From positions 310,001 through 374,000 of the forward strand of contig NW_025954969.1 in the NCBI RefSeq assembly GCF_022376445.1: a DNA stretch of 64,000 nucleotides. The letters are read 5' to 3'. The DNA is from Fomitopsis serialis (taxonomy: Eukaryota > Basidiomycota > Agaricomycetes > Polyporales > Fomitopsidaceae). Below the pieces are notes generated by a model that made no database searches, was not told the origin of the DNA, and was given only the letters and a program-made list of their open reading frames with translations. Positions 42,101 through 52,893 of the stretch are shown one piece after another. The position numbers and the translations under genes were made by a program. Every line of letters starts with the position of its first letter. Position 1 is the first letter of the stretch.

Positions 42101-42629
42101 GTGCCCTGTCGTCAACAGCCGGTCAAGAGTGCGTGTGTACCCATCAGCCGTGGCAACATTCTACGCACCGAGCGACATCTCTGGAGTCGGCGGCATGCGG
42201 CACGAGCGTATCCGTGCTGTGCCAAGCTGGTACAATGGCCCAGGTCGATATGACTGTGTCTTCGTCGGCACGGATCCTGCCCAGCAAGGGATGCGAAGCA
42301 TGCATGCTGCTCGTGTACGGCTCCTCCTCTCCTTCCAACATGATGGTACGACCTACCCATGTGCCGTCATCGAGTGGTTCACGGCTCCCGACGCTGAGCC
42401 AGACAACTGTACAGGTATGTGGGTCGTTGAACCTGATCTTAATGCCAACCTCTCTCGCCATACGTCCGTTGTACACTTGGATTCAATTCTCCGGCTTGCA
42501 CATCTCATACCCGTGTACGGCGACGACTTCCTTCCCTACAATTTCGATGCTGCGTATTCTCTAGATGCCTTCCGATCTTACTTTATCAACAAGTTTGCTG
42601 ATCACAATGCTCACGAGATAGCATACTAG
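39157..42629 (+). CDS. Plavaka transposase
   Basis: Transposase of the Plavaka group (CACTA-related, restricted mainly to Agaricomycetes). The ATG at 39157 gives a basic leader and a C2H2-like finger with Cys17, Cys22, His35 and His40. After a 50-bp intron (39449-39498) come GLGCDRHDNVLPAKAPPPPW, the region WESFSVNYSGALPD, then FAPVIVGSDKTTVSVATGQ and YPLYMSLGNVHNNVRRAHRD, the hallmark Plavaka core. Further on are DLLHQVIKGSFKDHLVTWV, a block ending FRHYRQIFQDSGVRPTGFSL, GLCSSMTEAKHIKAVKEPWR and LGQMLMTNQRLDKLAA. After an acidic Asp/Glu-rich stretch (about 41680-41880), the conserved C-terminal domain includes ATFYAPSDISGVGGMRHERI and ends in ADHNAHEIAY. No stop or frame break was found outside the introns, so the protein may be active. 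The catalytic triad was not assigned. Confidence 0.9.
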
Positions 42630-42849
42630 TTCGATGACTTCGATTACACAATACTACTCGACTCGCAAACACGATGCCCTTTACTACTTGATTGTCTTGT
42701 TTTTTGGCACGAGCTGGAGATACACTTAATAAATGCTTACGTCTTATTTCCGCTTGATGCCGTAGCACGTCTGCGAGGTGTAAGTATCCTAAGACTGTAA
42801 TCGTAAATAAGGGAACAATCAAGTGCCTGAAGCTCCGTAAGTGCGATCC

Positions 42850-42872
42850 AGTAGCTTGTAGATTTGCTGATG
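42850..42872 (-). repeat. Plavaka right terminal inverted repeat
   Basis: Read on the minus strand it starts CATCAGCAAATCTAC and matches the left end at 20 of 23 bases. It is followed by the AA target duplication at 42873-42874. Confidence 0.85.
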
Positions 42873-43292
42873 AAGTGTATGAAAAGCGTAGCACTGACCA
42901 CCATGTAGGCTTGGAAACCTTTCAAGAGCGCAGCTGCGCCGGAGTCATTGGGGCCTGTCGTACCCATCTCCTTGCAAAACGAGTTTCCCAATAGCTGATT
43001 AAACCAGAGGTCATGGTGGTCAGGGTCGTTAATCAACCTGCTGACGAGATCGTCTCTGGCGGAGGAAACCCGGTCATTCGTTGAGAGACAACTGCAGCGA
43101 GAGGACTTACTCTGCGACAGTGCCCTTCTGGGGCGGGTGGGCCTTGCGAACTTGGTGTACAGCCTTGATCTGCTCGAGGGTCGCACCGTGCTTCGGAGAG
43201 GCCGCGTATTTATTCAGCTCGTCGAAGGCATCCTTGACACGAGAAGCGTGGTTCAGCTTCGCGGATACGAGCACAGCGGGGGTTTGGGACAT

Positions 43293-44624
43293 CGTTGCTG
43301 GTGGACACGGTCAGTTGAGCGAGGCAGTTGGGGCTGGAGTTACACGTTCGCTGCTGACGCTTATATCCTGGATCCCAAGCAGTGCTAGCTTTCTTACCGG
43401 TACAATCCGGCCGCGGAATTGGGCATCCTGCCACGGTGTCTCAGCCGACTTGCCAAAACATGTCATGGAAGCGCGCGAACCGGACACCTTCCTCTAGCAT
43501 CTGGCATGGAGGAAGTGAAACCCACTTTGAAATGTATAGGTCACAGGGGCGACATAGTCCGCGGAGGAGCTAAGTTTGCACTGTTTGGAGAATAATCACC
43601 TGCTTTGAACGTCCAACGCAAGGCATAACCAAAGTTTGAATTGACAGATGCATTACAGAAGTAGGGATACGTCGGGTGTATCAGGGAATTCATAAGCGCT
43701 CCTCGACCGAGAGTACCCAACCGGGAGAGTTCCTAAGAGCACAGACCGTGAATCTTGTCCGACATGCACAAAGTTCAGATATGAATAGTATGGAAACGCA
43801 CTCATCTTCTAAAATTGGTTATTCCCGTGCAGGACATGGAAACTGCAACACTCGTTGTCTGTGTACTACCTTGTGACTTGCACGAGAATTGTACAGGCTC
43901 TGGCCCTAGTCATTCTACCGCACCGAAGCAGATCGAAGAGAGGCTGTCATGTTGCTATGAATGAGATAAATGGACACGAAAATGCTGAGTAAATAGCGAC
44001 TGAATACCGCTGCCAGTAGAAGTTGAACACATGGCTTCGACTGTAGGTTCGCCGCGGACTTCTCGCTTGGATAGCCTCTGGATAGCCGCGCAGACTCGTA
44101 CCGGCGTTGCCACAGGATGAGGATTGATGCTGAGGAGCAAGTACTATGAAGTGTTGTGCCGTATGCAGCATGTATCATATGGTTCATGAATCATGGGCCA
44201 TGATGATATTCCTTGGGAGGACTCGGAGGAGGTGGCATTATTGGGCAAGTTTGAAGCAAGTGCTATCAAGTGGCGGGCCCGACATCGCACACGTGATCTA
44301 TGGCGTACCAACATGTCGGGCGCTTCGTATGCAGTATGTAGCACTAGTACTGTCAGTACCACCTGGGCCCTGCAGAGTCAACGGCTTTTGAATTCTCTTA
44401 GGAAACCACTGGAGGCCCGAATCACTTGTATCGTCTCAAGTCTTGACAAATCCGGGACGAGTGCCCACTAGTACGACCTGCGGTGAACCTGGGCTCCGGC
44501 CCTTGTACATACCATCGGGAGATCCGGGACGTGTCAACGACGTAGGCCTCGGACCTCATCGTCGTCGCTGAACTTTGGTCACTGAAACATCCTACCGGGA
44601 AGCTGGATTACGGCTCGCTTCATC
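43293..44624. other. Divergent upstream region, copy B
   Basis: Shared 5' region of TENA copy B (minus) and the complete S41 gene (plus), homologous to 28582-29920. No open frame is conserved between the two copies, so I read it as non-coding regulatory sequence. Confidence 0.6.
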
Positions 44625-47617
44625 GTGATGAATTGGCGTCTAGGTTCCTTCCTACTATGTCTGGGCTACGCTGGATCGGTGTGGGCCAGCGGTCTTGTAG
44701 CTGTCATAGACTCTTCGCAGATTGATCCTTGTGCCGCTATCGCGAACAAGACATGGGTCTCGCCTCAAGATGCTCGTGCATGCTTCAGTTCTTTTCCAGT
44801 GGTTCCCGATATCAAGGCTAATGTACGCTCGGTTCACGCTCTGATAGTCTCAAGAACTAACACACATATCCGAAGATCGTGGACGTGCTCAACAAGTCCC
44901 TCGCATTCCATACTTCAGTGAATTACCAGCGTCAGGCACCAATTCCGTTCGAAGACATTCATGAGGACGTACATGCAGACTTGGCGCGGGTATCATCACA
45001 GGACCATTCCTCAGACTTCGATTTGCACGTCGACCTAGTACAGGCCCTCAAGAGACTCGTAGACGGGCACTGCTTCTACATGAACCTGTGTTATGACTGT
45101 AAGGCCAACGTGCTGCGTGCATTGCTTGTACCGCACCCGAACTGACGTTTGTCATACAGCCTTATATACAACGTATCTACCGATCCCATTGGTCCTTTTG
45201 ACAGATGAACTGGACGTGCAACATGTCCACATAGCACCGGAAGCCTTCAAAGTCTCCTCTGGCGAGTTTGGCGAAGAGCTGGACTTTTGGCAGGATGCAC
45301 TTCCCGAAGACCTGAGAGGAAAGCTCGAGTTAGTAAGTGTAATATAATCTTGACGGTTGTTCCATGCATGAAAACGGCATCAGCTGTCAGGTGCAGAAGT
45401 ACTATCCATTGATGGTGACGCGCCATTCGTTGCCGTGAACGGGAGCGCTGTCCAGACTGGGCGGATGCAGGCGTTTGGTACACGTCAAAACATGTGAGCT
45501 GTCCATTCAATGACAAAGAAGTCCCGCTTATACCTTTCTCAGGTTCTTTGCAAGCTATGGCCGGACTGAGTCTGGCTGGGTGTATTACTTCGGGGACTTC
45601 GCCGCCCAAAGTCTGCCTCTGAGGGACTTGGTAACCTTGACGCTGCAGATGCAGAACGGCAGTGATGTGGCATTCGCGAACGTCACGGTACGTGCCTGAG
45701 ACTATGTAACAACCTTGCTGGCATCTTATCGCTCGTAGCTTCCGTACCGCTCCCGTCTATCGTCAGCCGTAGAGCCGTGGACAAACGCATCGACTTTCTG
45801 GGCAAACAACTGCCTGGCCACAAACTCCACTAACGGCGTCAACCTCTATGCGCAGCCTAACATTATCGTGGAGTCCGGCGAACGACAGCAACAGCCCTTC
45901 ACCAACCCAGCGCTCGCCAGGTCAACACGGCGAAAGCATCACAAGAACGAGTTGGTTGATGCATCGCTGGCCCTGAACATCGAATTGCCATCCGAGATGG
46001 CACCCTCGTCTCCGCTCAAAGGCAGTTCAGGCGTTTCGCAGTTCTACATGCTGAATGCTACTGTGACGGACACGCCGACGGGCGTGTTGATGCTGGGCAG
46101 CTTCTCAGCGAGCTCATTCGACGACCTTCAGTCGAGTCTTTTGATCGGGTTGCAGAACTTGAAGGAGAAGGGTGCTGAGCAGTTGATCGTCGATGTGGCA
46201 CGTGAGCTCAATCTCACTGTTATCGCTCTTAGACTGATGGTTCTCCTCTGGACAGACCAACAATGGCGGAGGTCAGTGTTGCTACTGTATCGCCTAAGGT
46301 CGGCACTGAATAGAGACTTGGACAGGATACATCTGCATTGCCCATGTGAGATTATCCTTCATAGTCAGTCTGCGCTTGTGCTGATAAATGTTCTTGCCAG
46401 TGGCTTCACCGTATCGTACGTGCCGTCCCATTCTTTGGGTGTTCTCTTGCCTGAGTAAGCATTTCTCAGATCGCGGGTCCCAAGGACACGACTATCCCGC
46501 AAGCAGGTCTTCAGACTCAGACACGAGCCTCGCCATTGGCCCAGCTCATCGTAAAGAATATCGCTAGTGGAGCCGACCCTGAGAACCTGCTCCTGTACAA
46601 CCCGCTGAACTGGGAATACGCAAACAACACGCCCTTCCCTGGCACTGAGAATTGGCTGCAGCCGCCTGTCAAAAAGACGGTCAATGGCGTGGAGGATACG
46701 TTCAGCCAGAGGTGCGTCTGAGACCCTGAACTGTCGCAGGGAGGTCGCTTTTTGAGGGTTTATTGAAGGCTGGGAGACGAGTGTCAGCCATTCGAGATGG
46801 ACCCTCCGGCAGAGCCATTATTTGACGCGAAGAAAGTCGTGATCATCAGTAACGGACGGTTCGTGAATCAAGTACACTCGTCACGCACGTCAAATCGTAC
46901 TGACTGAGGGCTTGACACTAGGTGTGCCAGCTCATGCTCGCTGTTCAGTGTGCGTGGCATTCACGACGGAGTGCTGTCATGCAGACTCACACGTCAGCGT
47001 GTAGATTACCATGGCCAAGGGAGAGGGAGCCACGACTGTGGTGGTCGGCGGCAAAGATGATATCCCACAGCAGTATTGCGGCGTCGTCGGTGGCCAATCA
47101 ATCCGCTTCCCTAACATCGATACCGAGATTAAGGTCTGGATCGTGCCCGAATGAACCTCCGATACACCGCTGACCGCACGTCTTCCTCCAGACTGCTGGA
47201 TTGAAGAATCACACCCTCGCGCCTCCAGACTTGTACGTGCTCAGATTGTGTTGAGACTCGACTTCAGGCTCAAGTTTACTCTTTTCTCTTGTGATTCAGC
47301 ATCACAAACAGCCTGCATGGCATTACATGGAGGCTTGGGTTCGGTATTGACGATCCTCGGAGCCGGAGGGTAAGTCTTACTTCTTTGAGGATGTATGCGC
47401 GGCGATTTCCTGATCATCTGGATCTGTTGCCAGAATGGCAAGACCATCCTGCCGATGTCAACTTCCCGCTGACTGCGGACATGTGAGCTCTCTGCTTCTC
47501 TGCTGTCACACCTGCCTGACCATGTCTTCCGCCCTTGTGCTGGCTATGTGCTGCGGACGCCACAGCGTGAACAAGCCAACCGCTATCTGGGAAGAGATCG
47601 CAAAGACGCTCTTGTGA
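44625..47617 (+). CDS. Secreted S41-type (CPAF/UstP-like) peptidase
   Basis: Peptidase S41-fold protein of the fungal CPAF-like/UstP-like group, with a signal peptide (MMNWRLGSFLLCLGYAGSVW) and therefore probably secreted. Key blocks after splicing short introns: DPCAAIANKTWVSPQDARAC, HVDLVQALKRLVDGHC, TTYLPIPLVLLTDE, FASYGSESGWVYYFGDFA, FYMLNATVTDTPTGVLMLG, and LIVDVTNNGGGYICIAHWLH built from several mini-exons between 46190 and 46480. Then come PLNWEYANNTPFPGTENW and ISNGRCASSCSLFS with the candidate catalytic serine. It continues with VVGGKDDIPQQYCGVVGGQS and ends EEIAKTLL, stop 47615-47617. The Gly-rich NGGGYI and SNGRCASSC segments match the family's active-site region. The frame is open throughout. 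Family members include UstP of the ustiloxin cluster, but most have no known substrate. A truncated 5' duplicate lies at 29921-30280. Confidence 0.88.
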
Positions 47618-48386
47618 ATTCGTGTATCCGGGCTTCTCGCATTACTGATCGTCATCCGAAGCACAAGCTAGTCGCTGGGTGTCGAATGATGGCTCCATCC
47701 AGCTCAGAATTCCTCAGGCGTCTTGCAATCTGCATATTGGCGAGTAATATCATATTGTCCGATATACGGCAAACACTTTACTGAAAGATGGGACTGCGTT
47801 GGGCGGGTCCGAATAGCCCACAGGACAGTTTGTGGCGCATCCACGGCTGTGAGAAGTTCAGCGTAAGCCACGTGAATGGGTACCCTTTGAGTGCTCCATG
47901 AACAGAAGTTCCGAAGGAGGCTCCCAGGTCTCATCAGAAAGGGCTTCCCTGAGGATTCCGAGTCTGGGCAGCATGGGACTTGTGTTACCAGACCGCACTG
48001 CCTTCCCGATACGGCGACCCTACTTACCATTGCATCTCACAGGCTCCATCATACCTCCATTGAACATTACTTCCGGCGGCTCAATTCGCACGAGAAGTGG
48101 CGATCAAGGCGTCAAGGTGACAGCGTGGTACGGTCTGTGCCAATGGCAATCCAGATACTTCGTGAGGGGGATCATTTAGATATCGCAGGAGACGATTCTA
48201 TCCGAGTGTTCCCGTCGGTGTGCTTATAAACGAATAGCTGTATGCTCAGGATGTGCATTTTCTCTCCCTCGACCACCTCCACTCGAGGTCTATCAACGCC
48301 TCACGTACGTTGGCTCGAAACTTGTTAGGTTTCGGTTGCTGACACTCGCTACAGGTCACAGTATACCTTGCGTTTGAACGGCAAAC
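47618..48386. other. No recognised gene
   Basis: Spacer of about 770 bp between the peptidase gene and the O-methyltransferase, presumably terminator and promoter. Small open frames show no motif. Confidence 0.45.
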
Positions 48387-50163
48387 ATGGATATCAAGCA
48401 GATTGAGGCTCTGTCCTCCGTAATCTCGTCTTCTGTTGCTCAGCTGAAGCAGCTTCAAGACTCGCTGAAGGCAACGGAGCACTCCGCGTCAAGCACCAGG
48501 GCTGAGTTTTTGAAGCCGTCCTTGGAGGTTGTCGCTGCAGCATCACAGCTTATTGCGCTGGTCCGTACGCCAGAGCGGTATCTGATGGATATGTCCACTG
48601 CGGTCAGTCATACGATGAACTGCCGTCCGATGCAGTCTTGATTGTGATTCCGGTATCCAGCACCAACTCAGCGCGTCGCTCCGCGTAGTTGTCGAGACGC
48701 ACGTTGTTGAGATATTGCGCGAGAAGGGGAAAGGACCAAAGAAGGCGCTGAGCGCCGAGGAGATCGGTGCCTACAACCATGTTAACCACCTGAAACTCGG
48801 TAAGCTTCCCCGCCGCTATTGCGGTGTAGTACTCATCGGAGCATCTATATAGCTAGAGTGCTTCGCCTGCTCGCTACGCACCATGTCTTAGACGAGGTGT
48901 CCCCTAACGTCTTCGCCAACAATGCCATCTCCAGTGCGCTGGACACGGGCAAGACCCTTGCTGAACTCGAGGCCAACCCAGACGAGAAGTACGATGGTAG
49001 CAATGGCATTGCCGCTCTTGTCGGGATCTTGTGAGTCTTCTGTTACAGGCCTTGACGTTACCCCGTACTCACGCCTGTTCAGCTCGGACGAGACCTTCCA
49101 CAACGCTGTGTGCACAGCAGACGTCTTGAAGGATCCTCAGATGACGAACTCGTTCTCGCCCTACGATGCATCATTCGCCCTGGCTTGGCCCGGCACTCGG
49201 AATATCGCGATGTACGACTGGCTCAATCTTCCCGAAAACAACCGCCGCAAGAAGCGCTTTGGTATGGGAATGCACGGCATGAACAGCATGACGCCGTCAG
49301 ATGCAATCCTTCGTGGTAGGTGGTTGTTCGCAAAGGAATCCCTGTCTGTTACTCACGGCGATACTCAGGTTTCAACTGGGCCAGCCTTCCTCCAGGAAGT
49401 ATTGTCGTTGATTGTGGAGGCGGTGTCGGCTCCGTATCGCTGCCCATTGTCCAAACGTGCCCGCAGATCCGTCTCATCGTTCAGGATACCGCGCCCGTCG
49501 TCGCCGAAGGGCCTACTGTGAGCGAAGCTTCCTGGCTGTTCGGGGATTGTACTGATCATATTCAACACAGTTCTGGCAAGCGAACCAACCCCAGGCTCTC
49601 GCGCAAGGACGCGTGAGCTTCCAAGGTCGGTCGGCTTTGGGCAAGAGTGTGTACATTGCTGAAGCATCTACAGGGCACAACTTCTTCGAGCCTCAGCCCG
49701 CCGAAAACAAGGACATCGCTGTGTTCTTGCTGCGGATGATCATGCATAACTGGCCCGACGCGGAGTGTATCAAGATCTTGAAGAACGTACGCAACAGCTG
49801 TACGAAGGACACTCGCATTGTGATCGTCGACAACATCATGCTGTTCGCGTCTCGGTCGCAGGAGATCGAAGGGCAAGAGACCGGCACATCTGACCCTGAT
49901 GCGCTTGCGCCTGAACCGCTGCTCGCCAACTGGGGTGTCGCAAACTCGCTCTCCTACAAGCAGGATCTCAACGTAAGTCAACTTTCGTCGCCTACTTGAT
50001 ATTGTGGCTCAACACTCCTGCGCAGATGTTGAGCAACCACAACGCATGCGAGCGGACAGTGCCGGAGTTTGCGTACCTCCTTTCGCAAGCGAACTTCCGC
50101 ATTGTCGAGGTGCACCAAGCGCATCAGAGTTGGCTGCCGCAAGTAGTGGCTGTCCCTATCTGA
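48387..50163 (+). CDS. SAM-dependent O-methyltransferase
   Basis: COMT-type O-methyltransferase, which transfers a methyl group from S-adenosylmethionine to a hydroxyl, usually in secondary metabolism. The ATG at 48387 gives MDIKQIEALSSVISSSVAQL. The N-terminal dimerisation and winged-helix part includes EIGAYNHVNHLKLARVLRLL. The SAM-binding motif is VVDCGGGVGSVSLP. The region LLRMIMHNWPDAECIKILKN carries the usual catalytic histidine, followed by VIVDNIML. The C-terminus VVAVPI ends at TGA 50161-50163. Introns are short, for example from 48603, with GT-AG ends, and the joined frame is open with no break found. It lies just upstream of a flavin monooxygenase on the same strand. The two could modify the same small molecule, but no synthase gene is present in the window. 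Confidence 0.9.
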
Positions 50164-50772
50164 GTATAGGCCTGGGGAACGCATCGGTGGGTGTGAGTGC
50201 AGGGAGATAGACGTGAGACGACTTCAACATTTGTAGCATTAGTATGTACATCGTGTTCAACCACCGCGGCGCTGGATCAATGACAGATACGCCCAAACCC
50301 ACGCGACAGAGAGGCTGGCACGCACCAGTAAGCCTCGTGAGACCGAACCATAAGTTGGCCATGGCATGCGAACACCATTACAGACCAGTAACTGAAGGTG
50401 CGTGCAGCATGTATGATCCGGTGTGGTGGGGAGATATCGTCCTTCTGTGTGTCCGAAGGTTGTATGATGCACCGACAATCTGATCATGTAGTCGTCAGTC
50501 GGCACAAGCATTCTACCTCTGGAAGATGCAGGTCACCCGACGTATCATATGTTCCCGAGTTGTTGTATAAGGAAACGACAAGGAGAGTTATGTCTGGTGA
50601 TCCACCCTTCTCACGTCAAGGGCTATATCGGAGGACACATTGGCCGTCTTATTCCCCAGTGCGTGTCGGCGGCTGAGTACATGATTGGCAGCCAGCTTGA
50701 TAAAGGTCCAACAGCGGCCGACTATCGCTGGAGACAACTTCATAAGCAAGAGATTCGCTCGACGTCCACAAC
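50164..50772. other. No recognised gene
   Basis: Spacer of about 610 bp between the O-methyltransferase and the monooxygenase. The family normally has about 15 more N-terminal residues than the start I chose at 50773, so the last part may hold the true first exon. Confidence 0.45.
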
Positions 50773-52893
50773 ATGACGAACCTGCACGACAAAGCTAGTA
50801 CTTGGTTGACAAAGTTCGCTCTTGCGGCCTTCCAGGCCGACATTGACGCGGTAGTGGACTGCTTCCTGCCGGGTGGCTGGCTCCGTGACGTGCTCGTGTT
50901 CACCTGGGACACGCGTTCACTAGAGGGACGAAAGAAGATCGGGGCGTATCTCGCGAACACACTTCCGATCGTGCATCTTTCAAGCTTCAAGTTAGACACG
51001 CAGGACGGGCTGAAGCCGGAGCCGCACCTCGGCACGGGTCTTGCAGCAGGCTTCACGTTCGACACCCTCGATCGCCGTGGGCACGGATATGCTTACCTTC
51101 TCCCGGATGGCGACGAGTAAAGGGGCGCTCTCCGTCTTCATGATGATTGAGGATATCAAGGGGCACGAAGAGATGGGCCACGAACTGGGTACCTACAACG
51201 GACATACAATCTCGTGGGAAGAAGTCGACGAGGAACGTAGAGATGCAATAGAGAAGGATCCCTATGTCATCATCGGTGAGGAGGGCGTCGACAAGTGTCG
51301 AGGCAATGTTGAGGCAATGTATCACTGACTTACGTGACAGTTGGCGCCGGCCAGACGGGTCTTAATATTGCGGCGAGATTCAAACAGATGAACATTGCTT
51401 CGTTGGTGGTCGAAAGACATGCTGTAGTCGGTGATCAGTGGAGACAGCGATATCCAACGCTGTCACTGCATACGACCAAGAACCACCATACCTGTATGCA
51501 GCCTTTCGCTCCAGATGAGACATCGACACTGACGCACGAGTCTTGAAGTCTTGTACCAACCGTATCCAAAGAATTGGCCCACGTATACACCCCGGAACAA
51601 GGTCGCAGACTGGTTGAAGCAGTACGTCGAGTCACAAGATCTTGTCGTGTGGACGAAGTCGCAGATTCTTCCTGGTGCCAAGTACGACTCCGAGACGAAA
51701 CGCTGGAATGTCGTCGTCCGTAGGGATGACAAGGATATCGAGCTTCACCCTGTACACGTCATCATGGCGACCAGCGCATTTGGAGCACCCCGCATTCCTG
51801 AGGTGCCTAGCGTGGAGACCTTCAAGGGAACCGTGTTCCATGCAAGCAAATATATGGGTGGCCAACCATACGCGGGGAAGAATTGCATCGTAGTCGGCGC
51901 AGGGAACACCTCTGCGGATCTATGCCAAGACTTGTCATCCCGAGGTGCGAAATCGGTGACTATGATCCAGCGGTCGTCTACGTGCGTCGTCCATATCGAC
52001 ACCGTCGCCGGGGCCATGGTGAAGGGCTATCCTGACGGAGTGCCTTACGAAATATGCGACATTCGATTTAATGCCATGCCGATCAATCTTCAAAGAGCTA
52101 TGGCGCGAGAGCGGGAAGCAGAGCTGTGGGAAAGGGAGAAGCCGCTGCACGACCAGCTGAGGAAGGGCGGAGTAAAGCTGAACATGGGGACAGACGGGTC
52201 TGGTCAACACTTCCTGATCTTCGAGAGGAGTGGAGGTACGTGTGCCTTGGATACATCGTACTTGACTGGGAATGTTGAGCATGCCATTTCCAGGTTACTG
52301 TGAGTTACCAAAGTATGCGTGAGTCGCAAGCGCTCAAAAGAGGCTTCAGGGGTAGATGTGGGATGTGCTCCCTTGATCGAGTCCGGCAAGGTCCAAGTCA
52401 AACAGGGAGTCGAGATCGAACGTTTCACTGAGGGGGGCGTCGTTTTCTCCGACGGCTCCGAGCTACCTGCAGATTTGCTAATATGGGCGTAAGTGGTAGT
52501 GAGAGCTGTACGCTGACGTTAAACAATGGTACTAACCGCAAACTCCAAACAGAACGGGATATGGAGACCCTCGCCTGAGCCACAGGGAAACATTCGGCGC
52601 AGAAGTGGTTGATAACACCAGCCCGTTATGGGGACTTGACGATGAAGGCGAAATAAGAGGCGCCTACAGACCTACAGGTCACCCCGCTGTATGTTTCTCT
52701 TCGCGTGTGAAACCCCGTTCGCTAAGCGCGTCGTCTAGCTATGGTACGCGGGAGGCGACTTTGCGGCGTCTCGCTTTATGTCGAAGCAGCTAGTGCGTGA
52801 AGAATGGCCATGCGTCTCCTCTCGTGTTCTGACTTGTCAATGCAACAGGCACTGCAGATAAAGGCAAGGGAGCTGGGGATGTGTCCGCTGTAG
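50773..52893 (+). CDS. Flavin-containing monooxygenase, one frame break
   Basis: FAD/NADPH-dependent monooxygenase of the FMO/YUCCA-like group with an N-terminal NTF2-like extension, common in fungal secondary metabolism. The N-terminal part reads DAVVDCFLPGGWLRDVLVFT and FTWDTRSLEGRKKIGAYLAN. The FAD-binding motif is VGAGQTGLNIAARF, followed by VVGDQWRQRYPTLSLHT, LYQPYPKNWPTYTPR, IMATSAFGAPRIPEVP and the NADPH-binding VVGAGNTSADLCQDL. Near the end are GYGDPRLS and, after an intron, ALQIKARELGMCPL with stop TAG 52891-52893. The frame is lost at about 51118: LLPDGDE is followed by a stop, and KGALSVFMMIEDIKG continues in the next frame (one base extra or two missing). No intron fits there. So it is a pseudogene or has an indel error. 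The first ATG is uncertain. Confidence 0.83.

Larger units (their letters stand above)
35815..42872 (+). mobile_element. Plavaka-type DNA transposon, apparently complete
   Basis: A 7,058-bp element with terminal inverted repeats (CATCAGCAAAT at each end; 20 of 23 terminal bases match) and a 2-bp AA at both borders. Removing it with one AA restores an intron of the same length as in TENA copy A around this point. It encodes a Plavaka transposase on the plus strand and a second, divergent gene on the minus strand, with the shared promoter at about 38900-39156. Both genes read open across their introns, so it may be autonomous. Confidence 0.9.
30386..43292 (-). pseudogene. TENA/THI-4-like copy B, doubly interrupted
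   Basis: Second copy of the gene at 27418-28581. Its pieces, in gene order, are 43292-42873, 35814-35605 and 30937-30386. Exon 1 (MSQTPAVLVSAKLNHASRV...) differs from copy A at 8 of 61 residues. The Plavaka transposon lies in the intron between FQAYMV and QDYIY. The Copia element lies in the exon right after DKGLGLK, between target duplications AACCC. Apart from the insertions, the exons and splice sites still look usable, including LWYKLWIEPNGN and the ATDSKQ end with the stop at 30386-30388. So inactivation is probably recent. The exonic Copia insertion alone would abolish the protein. Confidence 0.85.
30281..44989. repeat. Segmental duplication, copy B, split by two transposons
   Basis: Begins with the same ATTGATTTGTGTTAGATCG as copy A, and homology ends at 44989 (GACTTGGCGCGG). 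The span is 14,709 bp. Subtracting the Copia element with its 5-bp target duplication (4,672) and the Plavaka element with its 2-bp duplication (7,060) leaves 2,977 bp, against 2,980 bp in copy A. The agreement supports both sets of element boundaries. Confidence 0.88.
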
